DNA from: Gammaproteobacteria bacterium
GTDB lineage: Bacteria; Pseudomonadota; Gammaproteobacteria; Ga0077536
Assembly (NCBI GenBank): GCA_016191285.1
Contig: JACPPA010000027.1
Span: forward strand, 1 to 41,602
DNA: 41,602 bases
Reading direction: 5' to 3'
Both the position numbers and the translations under genes were made by a program. The notes beneath the pieces were generated by a model that was given only the letters and a program-made list of their open reading frames with translations, did no database searches and was not told where the DNA came from. Positions 8,103 to 16,347 of the stretch are shown here, piece by piece. Position 1 is the first letter of the stretch. Every line of letters starts with the position of its first letter.

Positions 8103-8944
8103 TCGACGCCTCCTGTCGCCGGCGTGGTGCCGGGCACGCTAAAATACACCTGATCCTCAAGCCGCAATGCGGTGAGCGCGCCACCCCATACCACCCCCGT
8201 GTCGAGGGGATACACCTGGTAGCGCGCCACCTGTTCAGCGTCGAGGCGCAATGTCGACCAATGGCCGAATAAAATGCGCTCTCCACTAGCTGCTCGCTCG
8301 GGCAGCATGAACCACGGCACGAGTCCGAGTGCTTGAGTCCCCAATGCGCCTTTTTCACGCAAATCTAACCGCCCGTCCAGCGTGCAATAGCGCAGGCGTG
8401 TGAGGCAGTTGGTGATGAAGCGCCAGCGCTTTTCGGGTGCAAGATCGACGCGCCAGGTATTCGGCCCATCGCCATACATGGCGTGTAAATAATCCTTGCA
8501 ATGTTTCCCGCGTAACGCGAATTCTACTTCAGCGGCACGCACATGCGCTTCTGCGATCGACCAGTCGGGGGGCACTCCAGCATGAACCAAGGTAAAGCGA
8601 AGGGTGGCATCGCGATGAATCAACGGCTGCGCGCGGAGCCATGTGAGGAGTTCATCGCAATCGGGCGCAGCAAGGATTTCACCGAGTGTATCGAACGGTT
8701 TGGCGCGCCGTGTCGGGACAAAGCGGCATGCAAGTAAATGCAGATCGTGATTGCCCAACACGGTGATGGCGCGCTCGCCGAGGTCTTTCACAAAGCGCAA
8801 TACCGCAAGGCTCGCGGGTCCACGATTGACTAAATCACCGGCGAACCACAGAACGTCCTGTGCCGGGGAAAATTTTATTTTCGCGAGCAGAGATTGCAGA
8901 TCGCGGTAGCAGCCTTGCACATCACCGATGGCGTAAGTCGCCAT
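8099..8944 (-). CDS. apaH: Bis(5'-nucleosyl)-tetraphosphatase, symmetrical (ApaH)
   Basis: A 281-residue metallophosphatase that cleaves Ap4A symmetrically to two ADP and can also decap Np4-capped RNA. The calcineurin-like metal motifs are intact: GDVQGCY (Asp8), GDLVNRGP, LGNHDLHLL, LVHAG and FGHWS. It follows apaG by 34 nt in the same direction, the widespread apaG-apaH pairing. It is convergent with folA, with a 4-nt stop overlap. Confidence 0.97.
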   Translation of the reverse strand: MATYAIGDVQGCYRDLQSLLAKIKFSPAQDVLWFAGDLVNRGPASLAVLRFVKDLGERAITVLGNHDLHLLACRFVPTRRAKPFDTLGEILAAPDCDELLTWLRAQPLIHRDATLRFTLVHAGVPPDWSIAEAHVRAAEVEFALRGKHCKDYLHAMYGDGPNTWRVDLAPEKRWRFITNCLTRLRYCTLDGRLDLREKGALGTQALGLVPWFMLPERAASGERILFGHWSTLRLDAEQVARYQVYPLDTGVVWGGALTALRLEDQVYFSVPGTTPATGGVD

Positions 8945-8978
8945 GCTTTATAGCGGCAGGCTTTTCGCCGTTAGCGGG

Positions 8979-9359
8979 TCAATGCAGTACATTCGGCACG
9001 GACAGGCGAAAAACCTGAATGGGTGCTTCGAAGCGTTGCCCATCGTCGGCGATCATTTGATAACTGCCTTGCATGGTGCCCACCGGCGTTTCGAGCACGG
9101 CGCCGCTGGTGTAGCGAAAGGATTCACCGGGTTCGAGGTATGGTTGCTCGCCGACGACCCCATCGCCTTTGACTTCCTGGACCTGGCCTGCGGCATCAGT
9201 GATTATCCAATGTCGCGATAGCAGTTGGGCAGCCACGCGGCCAGTGTTTTCAATCGTGATGGTGTAGGCGAAGACATAGCGGTTGCGCTCCGGATCCGAT
9301 TGCTCGGCGACGAAGCTAGTCTCGGTTGTAATGCCTATTAGGTACGGCTTCTTGGCCAC
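8979..9359 (-). CDS. apaG: ApaG (DUF525) protein
   Basis: A 126-residue all-beta ApaG-domain protein of the immunoglobulin-like type; its biochemical role is poorly defined. Conserved stretches are RYVFAYTITIENTGRVAAQL, RHWIITDAAG, GDGVVGEQPYLEPGESF, YTSGAVLETPVGTMQGSYQM and the VFRLSVP terminus. I chose the GTG at 9359 because it matches the N-terminus and length of known ApaG. An alternative ATG at 9416 overlaps the yifB stop as ATGA and would add 19 residues, so yifB-apaG coupling is also possible. Neither start has a good Shine-Dalgarno. Confidence 0.93.
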   Translation of the reverse strand: MAKKPYLIGITTETSFVAEQSDPERNRYVFAYTITIENTGRVAAQLLSRHWIITDAAGQVQEVKGDGVVGEQPYLEPGESFRYTSGAVLETPVGTMQGSYQMIADDGQRFEAPIQVFRLSVPNVLH

Positions 9360-9412
9360 GCAGGGAGTCCGTTTCAGCTTGCAGAATAAGCCCAATCTAA
9401 CGGATGCCTTCC

Positions 9413-10960
9413 TCATTGGTAAAGGCCGGCGCGGCGTCGCGATTCCTCGGCCGCCCGTAAATCCAGGCGACGCAGCATTAAGGCTTCGGCCAAATCGTTT
9501 TGATTAACCGTCGCGCGTCCTTCGAGGTCGGCGATGGACAAGGCCAGCTTAAGTAATCGATGGTAGGTCCGAGCGGAGAGATTGAAGCGGTGAAAAGCAC
9601 TTTTAAGAAAGCGTTCACTGGCCGAATCTAGCACTACGAATTCACGTAAATCGCGCGCGCTGAGTTCGCGGTTTAACCTGCCTTGGCGGGCCATCGCGCA
9701 CGCACGCGCGGTGGCCACGCGGTCGCGAATAATCGAACTTGCCTCAGCCTGTGCCGCGGTCGGCGCCGACAACCAATCCGCTTCTCGCGCCACCTCGAGT
9801 TGAATGTCGATGCGATCGATTAGGGGACCGGAAAGGCGACCGCGATAGCGAGCGATGCGCTCTGGCGAGCACGTGCAACGGCCTGACGGATCTCCTGCAT
9901 AGCCGCAAGGACATGGATTCATCGCGGCAATTAGCTGGAACTCGGCGGGAAATTCAACATGACTCGCGGCCCGCGCGATGGCGACGCGGCCACTTTCCAA
10001 CGGCTCGCGTAAGACCTCCAACACGCGCCGATCAAATTCCGGTAACTCATCTAGAAACAGGATCCCGTGATGGGCGAGCGATATTTCGCCAGGTTTCGGT
10101 AAGGTCCCACCGCCGACGATGGCGGCGGCCGAGGCGGTGTGGTGTGGGGCACGAAAGGGTCGCAGGCGCCAACTGGCGGCCGACCACGACTGCCCCGCCA
10201 CGGACCGGATAACAGCGAGTTCGAACGCTTCGGCTTCGGTTAGCGGTGGCAGGATCCCAGGCATGCGAGTAGCCAGCATGGTTTTCCCGGTTCCGGGCGG
10301 TCCGATCAACAGCACGTTATGACCGCCGGCCGCGGCGATCTCTAGTCCACGTTTCGCGTGTACCTGACCGCGTACTTCTTGGAGGTCGGCCCCCTCATAC
10401 GACTTCAGCGCGGCGCCGAGGTTTTCGTGGGGCGCCGGCGCTAGCAGTCGGGTGTGATCGAGGTGGGCGCAAACCTCGCGTAGGTCACGTGCGGCATACA
10501 CGAGTAAATTGGCGCACAAGGCTGCCTCGGCGACATCTTCTGGCGCGCACAGGAGATTGCGTGTCGCGTCACGCGCCGCAATCGCGGCGGGTAGCAATCC
10601 GCGGACAGCGCGCAACTCGCCGGTCAGGGCGAGTTCGGCGGAGCATTCGTAATGATCAAGAGATTCGGTCGGAATTTGTCCTGAGGCAGCGAGGATGCTG
10701 AGCGCGATTGCGAGATCGTAACGCGTGCCACCTTTAGGGATATCCCCAGGCGCGAGATTGATCGTCATTCTGCGCTGTGGGAACTCGAACCCGGCGTTTA
10801 ATATGGCCGAGCGCACGCGCTCCTTGCTTTCGCGCACGGCCGTTTCTGGTAGACCTACCATTCCCAAGGAGGGAAGTCCCGGCGTTAGATGAGTTTCTAC
10901 GATAACGAGCGGCGCACGCAGCCCGAGTTGGGCGCGCGTATAAGCAACGGCAAGTGACAT
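9413..10960 (-). CDS. yifB: YifB/ComM family Mg-chelatase-like AAA+ ATPase
   Basis: A 515-residue protein with an N-terminal Lon-protease-like fold (about 1-165), then an AAA+ core with Walker A GPPGTGKTM (about 219-227), Walker B ILFLDELPEF, the cysteine-bearing CPCGY...GRCTCSP loop and the C-terminal chelatase domain. The family (YifB, ComM) contains hexameric helicases that promote branch migration during natural transformation and recombination in competent bacteria. The length matches the family. It is convergent with nothing and is followed by apaG. With ubiK, glnK and amtB downstream of its divergent neighbour, it matches the yifB-ubiK-glnK-amtB neighbourhood known from pseudomonads. 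Confidence 0.95.
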   Translation of the reverse strand: MSLAVAYTRAQLGLRAPLVIVETHLTPGLPSLGMVGLPETAVRESKERVRSAILNAGFEFPQRRMTINLAPGDIPKGGTRYDLAIALSILAASGQIPTESLDHYECSAELALTGELRAVRGLLPAAIAARDATRNLLCAPEDVAEAALCANLLVYAARDLREVCAHLDHTRLLAPAPHENLGAALKSYEGADLQEVRGQVHAKRGLEIAAAGGHNVLLIGPPGTGKTMLATRMPGILPPLTEAEAFELAVIRSVAGQSWSAASWRLRPFRAPHHTASAAAIVGGGTLPKPGEISLAHHGILFLDELPEFDRRVLEVLREPLESGRVAIARAASHVEFPAEFQLIAAMNPCPCGYAGDPSGRCTCSPERIARYRGRLSGPLIDRIDIQLEVAREADWLSAPTAAQAEASSIIRDRVATARACAMARQGRLNRELSARDLREFVVLDSASERFLKSAFHRFNLSARTYHRLLKLALSIADLEGRATVNQNDLAEALMLRRLDLRAAEESRRRAGLYQ

Positions 10961-11036
10961 GGTTTCGCTCCGTGCGATTTTCTACCGCCAGCTTCCTGTC
11001 AGCGGTTAGGCAGTTTAATCCGATCAGCGCAAAACT

Positions 11037-11267
11037 TTAGTTTCGTTTCTCAAGCTCCGCAATTAGCATCTCAAGGCGGTCAAGTTTTTCGCGAGTACGC
11101 GCGAGTAACGCCGTTTGGGCCTCGAATTCTTCACGGGTGACTAAGTTAAGACGCGCCAACGCTGCTTCGAACAATGCGCGTGAATTATTGCGTAAGTCCG
11201 CGCCAATTTGCGAAGGTTCGCTCGGTAGTAGCTTGCGTAATCGTTCAGCTAGGTCTTTCACTTCCAT
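11037..11267 (-). CDS. ubiK: Ubiquinone biosynthesis accessory factor UbiK (YqiC/BMFP)
   Basis: A 76-residue protein of the BMFP/YqiC family. An amphipathic N-terminal part (DLAERLRKLLPSE...IGADLRNNSRALFEAAL) precedes a C-terminal coiled coil (about 46-76) starting at LVTREEFEAQTALL. UbiK forms trimers with UbiJ and supports the ubiquinone-synthesis metabolon; its membrane-active N-terminus binds lipid. Length and layout match. It lies 76 nt upstream of yifB in the same direction and is divergent from glnK. Confidence 0.92.
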   Translation of the reverse strand: MEVKDLAERLRKLLPSEPSQIGADLRNNSRALFEAALARLNLVTREEFEAQTALLARTREKLDRLEMLIAELEKRN

Positions 11268-11306
11268 GACTAGATTAGAAGCTCCTTAGCGCATCCTGTC
11301 CAGATC

Positions 11307-11321
11307 GCACAAATGTTGTGC
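11307..11321 (+). promoter_or_regulatory. NtrC-type binding site upstream of glnK
   Basis: The 15-bp dyad GCACAAATGTTGTGC matches the NtrC consensus geometry (GCACY-N5-RGTGC). It lies about 125 bp upstream of the sigma-54-like promoter at 11439-11454, a normal enhancer distance. NtrC itself is not encoded in the window. Confidence 0.65.
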
Positions 11322-11438
11322 TTGTGAGGTATCGGATGCGTTAGTCTGGGGCAGTATCGCGGGATTGTGCCCGTTAATGGCTGCGCGAATCGTTATAGTA
11401 GTTTGGGTCATGCCTCGATTATGGCGGGAAACCTAGGG

Positions 11439-11454
11439 TGGCATACATGCTGCA
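11439..11454 (+). promoter_or_regulatory. Sigma-54 (RpoN) promoter of glnK
   Basis: TGGCATACATGCTGCA carries the invariant GG and GC of the -24/-12 consensus (TGGCACG-N4-TTGCA) at the correct 10-nt spacing, with three mismatches in the other positions. It lies 84 nt before the glnK ATG. Confidence 0.7.
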
Positions 11455-11523
11455 AGTATATGGCCTACGTGTTGTGCGTCCCCAAGCAATCCGAATGTTT
11501 CGGTGCGGGAATGAAAGAACTGA

Positions 11524-11877
<354 letters not shown>

Positions 11878-11928
11878 CTAGCCCTTCGAAGCAAGCGCGG
11901 GTGGCCGCCGCTTAATGGTGGGAAACAA

Positions 11929-11957
11929 CTTGAGGGCGTATCAAATGCGTCCTCAAG
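11929..11957 (+). terminator. Stem-loop downstream of glnK
   Basis: Arms 11929-11940 and 11946-11957 form a 12-bp stem with two G-U wobbles and a 5-nt loop, beginning 51 nt after the glnK stop. No T-tract follows, so it may be a weak terminator or an mRNA-stabilising hairpin separating glnK from amtB transcripts. Confidence 0.5.
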
Positions 11958-12042
11958 GTCGCGCGCGTTAACCAGTGCGCACGCGAAGGCGAGCTGCGTT
12001 CTGTTACATTTCGTTCCAAATTAAAGCGCGCCAAACGCCAAT

Positions 12043-12059
12043 TGCACTAATTTGGTCCA
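12043..12059 (+). promoter_or_regulatory. NtrC-type binding site upstream of amtB
   Basis: TGCACTAATTTGGTCCA matches the NtrC consensus TGCACC-N4-TGGTGCA except at two conserved positions. It lies 63 bp upstream of a sigma-54-like element and about 216 nt before the amtB ATG. Confidence 0.55.
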
Positions 12060-12122
12060 ATTCTATTCGGGGCGAGTAGTCCCTTACTAACGCGACCTAC
12101 GCGAACTCGCTAAATTTCTACG

Positions 12123-12138
12123 TGGCATAAATCATGCC
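12123..12138 (+). promoter_or_regulatory. Sigma-54-like promoter of amtB
   Basis: TGGCATAAATCATGCC has GG and GC at -24/-12 spacing. It also forms a short dyad (GGCAT/ATGCC), so part of the match could be structural. It lies 137 nt before the amtB start. With the NtrC-like site upstream it suggests nitrogen-regulated transcription of amtB separate from glnK. Confidence 0.45.
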
Positions 12139-12153
12139 GCCCCAAATTGGGGC
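12139..12153. terminator. GCCCC/GGGGC hairpin in the glnK-amtB spacer
   Basis: A perfect short palindrome, GCCCCAAATTGGGGC, resembles common intrinsic terminator stems but is followed only by ATTTCG. It could attenuate read-through from glnK or be a 5'-leader structure of amtB. Apart from this, the stem-loop at 11929 and the two regulatory matches, the 398-nt spacer 11878-12275 holds no gene that I can see. Confidence 0.45.
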
Positions 12154-12275
12154 ATTTCGCGTTCTGATCATCCGAGATCGGTGCGAAGCGCACGGGAACG
12201 GCGACATCAAGCGCATTGGTGTTGCGCTAAGTTAGAAGAATCTGCGTTAAATCAATTTCCAATTGGGGGAGCACC

Positions 12276-13574
12276 ATGTGGCGAAATACGACGCGCGCTG
12301 TGTTAGCGGGCATCCTTAGCTTAGGGGTAACAAGTACCGCAGTTGCCGATACCGCGCACCTCGATAGCGGCGATACAGCATGGCTACTGATTTCGACAGC
12401 GTTGGTTTTGTTTATGACGCTGCCGGGTCTCGCGTTTTTTTACGGCGGACTTGTACGCAGTAAAAATGTGCTCTCGATATTGATGCAGTGTTTCGCGATC
12501 GCCTGCGTCATGTCGATACTCTGGTTTGTCGGTGGCTACGGTTTGGCGTTCGGCAACGGTGGGTCCTGGCAAGCGTTTATTGGCGCCGGGCATTGGTTCT
12601 TATTGGATGTTACGCGTGAAAGCCTTACCGGTTCCGTACCCGAATCCGTCTTCTTGATGTTTCAGATGACGTTCGCGGTGATCACGCCCGCACTGGTTAT
12701 CGGTGCAATCGCTGAGCGCATGCGCTTTGCGACCGTGCTCAGTTTTAGTTTGATGTGGCTGCTACTGGTCTACGTACCCGTCTGCCATTGGGTATGGGGC
12801 GGCGGTTGGTTGATGCAACGCGGCATCATGGATTTCGCGGGTGGGACCGTGGTGCACATCAATGCGGGGATCGCCGCTTTGGTTTCCGCGCTAGTCTTGG
12901 GTCGTCGCAAAGGATTCCCTGAGACTGCGATGCCGCCCCATAACATGACGCTGACCGTCGCGGGGGCGGCGATGCTGTGGATCGGGTGGTTCGGGTTTAA
13001 CGCCGGCAGCGCGGTTGCAGCGAATGGTAGCGCCGGCATGGCGATGCTAGTTACCCATCTGGCGGCCGCGACAGGTTCGCTCGCCTGGATGGCGCTTGAA
13101 TGGTTTCGATATGGCAAACCGAGCGTGCTCGGGATCGTGACTGGTATGGTCGCTGGGTTAGGCACCGTCACGCCTGCGTCGGGGTTCGTTGGCCCGGTGG
13201 GTGGAATTGCGATCGGACTCCTCGCCGGTATCATTTGTTATATCTCAACGCAATACATCAAACGCGGCTTAAATATTGACGATTCATTGGACGTATTTCC
13301 TGTTCATGGGGTGGGCGGCATCCTCGGGACATTGCTTGCCGGAGTGTTCGCGTCATCGGCGTTTGGCGGCGTCGGTTATCAAAATGGGGTGTCCATGCTG
13401 GACCAAGTGATGGTGCAAGCGTTGGGCGTCGGTGCTACCGCGCTTTGGTGCGCTGCCGGCACCTATTTGATTTTGAAAATTATTGGATTGTTCGCCGGTC
13501 TGAGAGTCAATCAAGAAGAGGAAACCGAAGGCCTCGACTTGAGCGATCACGGCGAACGCGCGTACACGCTGTAG
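12276..13574 (+). CDS. amtB: Ammonium transporter
   Basis: A 432-residue Amt/Mep/Rh family channel of the inner membrane with a cleavable signal peptide (about 1-24, STAVADTAH) and about eleven transmembrane helices. Characteristic segments are GLAFFYGGLVRSKN, the conduction-site region MQMTFAVITPALV, WGGGWLMQRGIMDFAGGTVVH with a twin-His residue in HINAG, FGFNAGSAVAANG, and DDSLDVFPVHGVGGILGTLL with the second His. The trimer conducts ammonium/ammonia and is plugged by deuridylylated GlnK, encoded 398 nt upstream. The start follows the Shine-Dalgarno GGGGGAG. A small hairpin (13633-13650) follows the gene. Confidence 0.97.
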   Translation: MWRNTTRAVLAGILSLGVTSTAVADTAHLDSGDTAWLLISTALVLFMTLPGLAFFYGGLVRSKNVLSILMQCFAIACVMSILWFVGGYGLAFGNGGSWQAFIGAGHWFLLDVTRESLTGSVPESVFLMFQMTFAVITPALVIGAIAERMRFATVLSFSLMWLLLVYVPVCHWVWGGGWLMQRGIMDFAGGTVVHINAGIAALVSALVLGRRKGFPETAMPPHNMTLTVAGAAMLWIGWFGFNAGSAVAANGSAGMAMLVTHLAAATGSLAWMALEWFRYGKPSVLGIVTGMVAGLGTVTPASGFVGPVGGIAIGLLAGIICYISTQYIKRGLNIDDSLDVFPVHGVGGILGTLLAGVFASSAFGGVGYQNGVSMLDQVMVQALGVGATALWCAAGTYLILKIIGLFAGLRVNQEEETEGLDLSDHGERAYTL

Positions 13575-13732
13575 CGGACGACGCCCTGGGCGCACTGTTG
13601 GTTTTATTCCACTGACCGAAGTGCTACTGGAGCGTTTTCGCGCGGAAACGGTGCGACATCTCAAAAAAAAGCGCAGCAACGGTGCGGCTTTGGCGCGATC
13701 GAATGATATCGCCGATACGTTGTAATTGTGCC

Positions 13733-13761
13733 TTGCACGCATGTCGTAGAAGCGCTATAAA
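13733..13761 (+). promoter_or_regulatory. Sigma-70-type promoter of the TorF-like porin gene
   Basis: TTGCAC (13733-13738) and TATAAA (13756-13761) are separated by 17 nt, a good housekeeping -35/-10 pair. They lie about 85 nt upstream of the porin ATG, consistent with a moderate 5' leader. Confidence 0.65.
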
Positions 13762-13845
13762 ATCGTCCAAGCCCCAAGGCAAGTGACTGCACGCGCATCC
13801 GGGTGCGCCACCTCAACGCAATAGCAATTTAAGGAGCCAATAACG

Positions 13846-14754
13846 ATGAAACTGTTACTCACTGCCGCTGCCGCGGCGATTTTTGCAGCGCAGAGTATGA
13901 GCGCCGCCGCCGAGGATGCTGCTGCGCCCGCCGCGGCGCCGCCAGCGGAGACGGGTCCGCTCGCGGCCGCGAACTTTACGAGCACGATTTATCTCACGAC
14001 CAACTACATATTTCGTGGGATATCAAACTCCGACGGCCCCGCCATTCAAGGGAGTCTGGATTGGGCGTATGACGGATTTTACGTCGGCGCGTGGGCTTCT
14101 AATACTGAATTCTCCGATAGTCATTTTGAAATCGACTACTACGGCGGATATAGATGGACTTGGAATGATATCGCGCTAAATGTCGGCGGTATCTACTACA
14201 CGTATCCGGGCGAGAACGGCAAGCTATCCTTAGGTTTCGACCCAGGGAGTACCAACCCCGCGACACCGAACCTACTCAATCCGGACGCGTGGTATGGGGA
14301 ATTTACGACCGGCGCGTCGTATACGTTCGCTAAAACGCAGTTCGCGCCATCTTTCGGGTTCGCGTATAACTATTCTCCTGATGCTTTCGGATCGGACGGC
14401 GAAAGCCACGCGGTCCAAGGAAGTTTTGGGTTGAGCTTGCCTTACGATGTGGCGTTCTATGCCAATGTCGGCTGGCAAACGACCGCTGGCGATAAGTCAT
14501 CGGGTATTCCCGCACAAATACCTTTCAGCGGTGGACCAAATGGACTTCTCGACGGTTACGATTACGTCTATTACGGCGTCGGCGTCAATAAAACCTTAAA
14601 AGGTTTCAAGCTCGACCTCGGCTACTACGGCACCGACCAAAGCCCTTCGCTAAAGGCTTTTTACCCCGATGGGCCGATTAATGGTAATACCGATAAAAAT
14701 TTCCATAATTTAATCGAGGGACGTGTCGTATTTACCATTTCTCGATCGTTCTAA
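13846..14754 (+). CDS. TorF-family putative porin
   Basis: A 302-residue outer-membrane protein. A signal peptide (about 1-22, cleavage near SMSAAAED) is followed by an Ala/Pro-rich linker, then the family hallmark TSTIYLTTNYIFRGISNSDG and aromatic beta-strands through to a C-terminal phenylalanine (VVFTISRSF), the BAM-recognition ending of beta-barrels. It matches the TIGR02001/TorF group as I recall it; the function is presumed to be diffusion of small solutes. The Shine-Dalgarno AAGGAG precedes the ATG. Its position after glnK-amtB suggests a possible nitrogen-compound porin, but its own sigma-70-like promoter argues against strict co-regulation. Confidence 0.8.
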   Translation: MKLLLTAAAAAIFAAQSMSAAAEDAAAPAAAPPAETGPLAAANFTSTIYLTTNYIFRGISNSDGPAIQGSLDWAYDGFYVGAWASNTEFSDSHFEIDYYGGYRWTWNDIALNVGGIYYTYPGENGKLSLGFDPGSTNPATPNLLNPDAWYGEFTTGASYTFAKTQFAPSFGFAYNYSPDAFGSDGESHAVQGSFGLSLPYDVAFYANVGWQTTAGDKSSGIPAQIPFSGGPNGLLDGYDYVYYGVGVNKTLKGFKLDLGYYGTDQSPSLKAFYPDGPINGNTDKNFHNLIEGRVVFTISRSF

Positions 14755-14773
14755 ATTTTTAATTCGGCGCCCA

Positions 14774-14810
14774 ACGCATACGGGTCGCATTTTTTGCGGG
14801 CCGTATGCGT
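14774..14810 (+). terminator. Hairpin terminator after the porin gene
   Basis: Arms 14774-14783 and 14801-14810 are a perfect 10-bp inverted repeat around a T-rich loop that can form an inner CGCA/TGCG stem. It sits between the convergent porin and CDGSH genes and probably serves both. Confidence 0.6.
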
Positions 14811-14840
14811 TTGCGGCCGTCACACCGGCCTATCATCTGA

Positions 14841-15080
14841 TTAAGCCAGTGATTTATGCGTCCCATCGCAATTCGGCGCAGTTTTGGTTCGTTTGCAGGC
14901 GCATAGCCACATCGTTTTCTTCTCGTCAAGCTTGAATTGGTTGGGTGTGAAATCTGTTCCTTTGTGGGAGCCGTCGCAAAATGGTTGCTTTTGCGAGCGA
15001 CCGCAAGCGCACCACCAGTATTGGCCAGGTTCGAGGGTGAGTTGAATCGGCGATTTCTGGGCACAGACTGGTTCGCTCAT
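14841..15080 (-). CDS. Tandem CDGSH iron-sulfur protein
   Basis: A 79-residue protein with two complete CDGSH motifs. The first is CACGRSQKQPFCDGSH (about 26-41) and the second CACKRTKTAPNCDGTH (about 61-76); each supplies three Cys and one His for a [2Fe-2S] cluster. There is no signal or membrane anchor, unlike mitoNEET, so it should be a small soluble cytoplasmic redox or cluster-transfer protein of the two-domain class. The ATG at 15080 is chosen because GGAGGA lies 6 nt upstream; a TTG at 15095 is possible but lies within the Shine-Dalgarno. It is divergent from the cNMP-binding/rhodanese gene. Confidence 0.92.
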   Translation of the reverse strand: MSEPVCAQKSPIQLTLEPGQYWWCACGRSQKQPFCDGSHKGTDFTPNQFKLDEKKTMWLCACKRTKTAPNCDGTHKSLA

Positions 15081-15274
15081 GAGCACATCCTCCAAAAAGT
15101 AGGTTCTGATCGCGATACTATTGTTTAGACCTAAGGTTGGCTTTAATTAGCGCAGGCCTCGCCATACAATACTCCAGTCTTCGGTTGTGACAATCGCTCC
15201 GGCGCGACCCAAGCCCGCGGTTAGCGGAGGCAATCGAACTCTGACAGTTCTGATAACGCAGCGGATTCAATCTC

Positions 15275-16318
15275 ATGACCGACGGCAAGCTCGTGGACAA
15301 AACGGTTCTTAAGTCGCTAGTTCCAGCGAATGCGCTGAACGCGGAGAATTTTCAAGAGTTGGCGAACAAGGCCATGATTGAAGACGTCGCCGCCGGTAGA
15401 ACGATCTTCAAGAACGGCGATCTAGACCGCAAAACAATTTATCTACTCGAAGGTCAGATGACCCTGACCGATGCCACCGGGCACAGTACCTCCATAACGG
15501 GTGGCAGCGATGTAGCCAAGCATCCGCTGGCTAATCAACAGCCGCGCCAGCAGTCCGCAAAAGCCCGCACTGACTGCAGAATCACCCGTTTCGATAGCGA
15601 TCTCCTCGACATTCTACTTACCTGGGATCAATTGTCAGGGATCGAAGTCAACGAAATCAGACACGAGGACAACGCATCAGACGATGTCGATTGGATGACG
15701 CGTATTCTGCAGTCGCAGGCATTCCTCCAGATACCGCCGGCAAACATCCAAGCGATGTTCATGCGCATGCAGGAAGTACCCGTACGCGCGACGCAAACCG
15801 TTATTCGACAGGGCGAAGATGGCGACTACTACTACATCATCAAACATGGCAAAGCCAAGGTTACTCGCGCATCGAAAACCGGTACTGAGCTGACGCTGGC
15901 GACGCTCAAGGACGGCGACGCGTTTGGCGAAGAAGCCTTGTTGTCGGAAGCGAAACGTAACGCCACTGTGACGATGGAAAACGATGGGGTACTGATGCGT
16001 CTTTCGAAAGACGATTTCAATGCCTTATTGAAAGAACCCATGTTGAACTGGGTAACCAAGGACGAGGCCATTGAGCGCGTCAAGGCGGGTGCGAAATGGT
16101 TGGATGTGCGCTTAGAAAGCGAGCACGCCAACACGGGCGTGAAAGACAGTATGAATATCCCGCTCTTCATGTTGCGCATAAAAGTAGACGCCTTGGATCC
16201 GAAACAGCAGTACATCGTTTACTGCGACAGCGGACGCCGCAGTTCGGCGGCGGCGTTCCTCCTCAACGAACGCGGCTTTCACGCCTATGTTCTAAAAGGT
16301 GGACTGGTCGGGCAGTAA
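15275..16318 (+). CDS. Double cyclic-nucleotide-binding domain and rhodanese protein
   Basis: A 347-residue soluble protein with three modules. The first is a degenerate CAP-ED domain (about 20-115). The second (about 140-250) keeps the phosphate-binding cassette, with Glu219 in FGEEALL and Arg228 in KRNATV positioned to bind cAMP or cGMP. The third is a C-terminal rhodanese (about 258-347) with the active-site Cys317 in YCDSGRRSS. It could act as a sulfurtransferase gated by a cyclic nucleotide. No helix-turn-helix is visible, so it is not a Crp-type regulator. It is divergent from the CDGSH Fe-S gene and 29 nt upstream of aroE. The adenylate cyclase at 39170 could supply the ligand, which is inference. 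Confidence 0.85.
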   Translation: MTDGKLVDKTVLKSLVPANALNAENFQELANKAMIEDVAAGRTIFKNGDLDRKTIYLLEGQMTLTDATGHSTSITGGSDVAKHPLANQQPRQQSAKARTDCRITRFDSDLLDILLTWDQLSGIEVNEIRHEDNASDDVDWMTRILQSQAFLQIPPANIQAMFMRMQEVPVRATQTVIRQGEDGDYYYIIKHGKAKVTRASKTGTELTLATLKDGDAFGEEALLSEAKRNATVTMENDGVLMRLSKDDFNALLKEPMLNWVTKDEAIERVKAGAKWLDVRLESEHANTGVKDSMNIPLFMLRIKVDALDPKQQYIVYCDSGRRSSAAAFLLNERGFHAYVLKGGLVGQ

Positions 16319-16347
16319 CCGCCTCAACTCGTGAGGTTGCGCGTGAG

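Noticed and set aside
12176-12235. Palindromes GTGCGAAGCGCAC and AGCGCA-N7-TGCGCT considered as further NtrC sites
   Set aside because: Half-site orientation or spacing does not fit the NtrC consensus.
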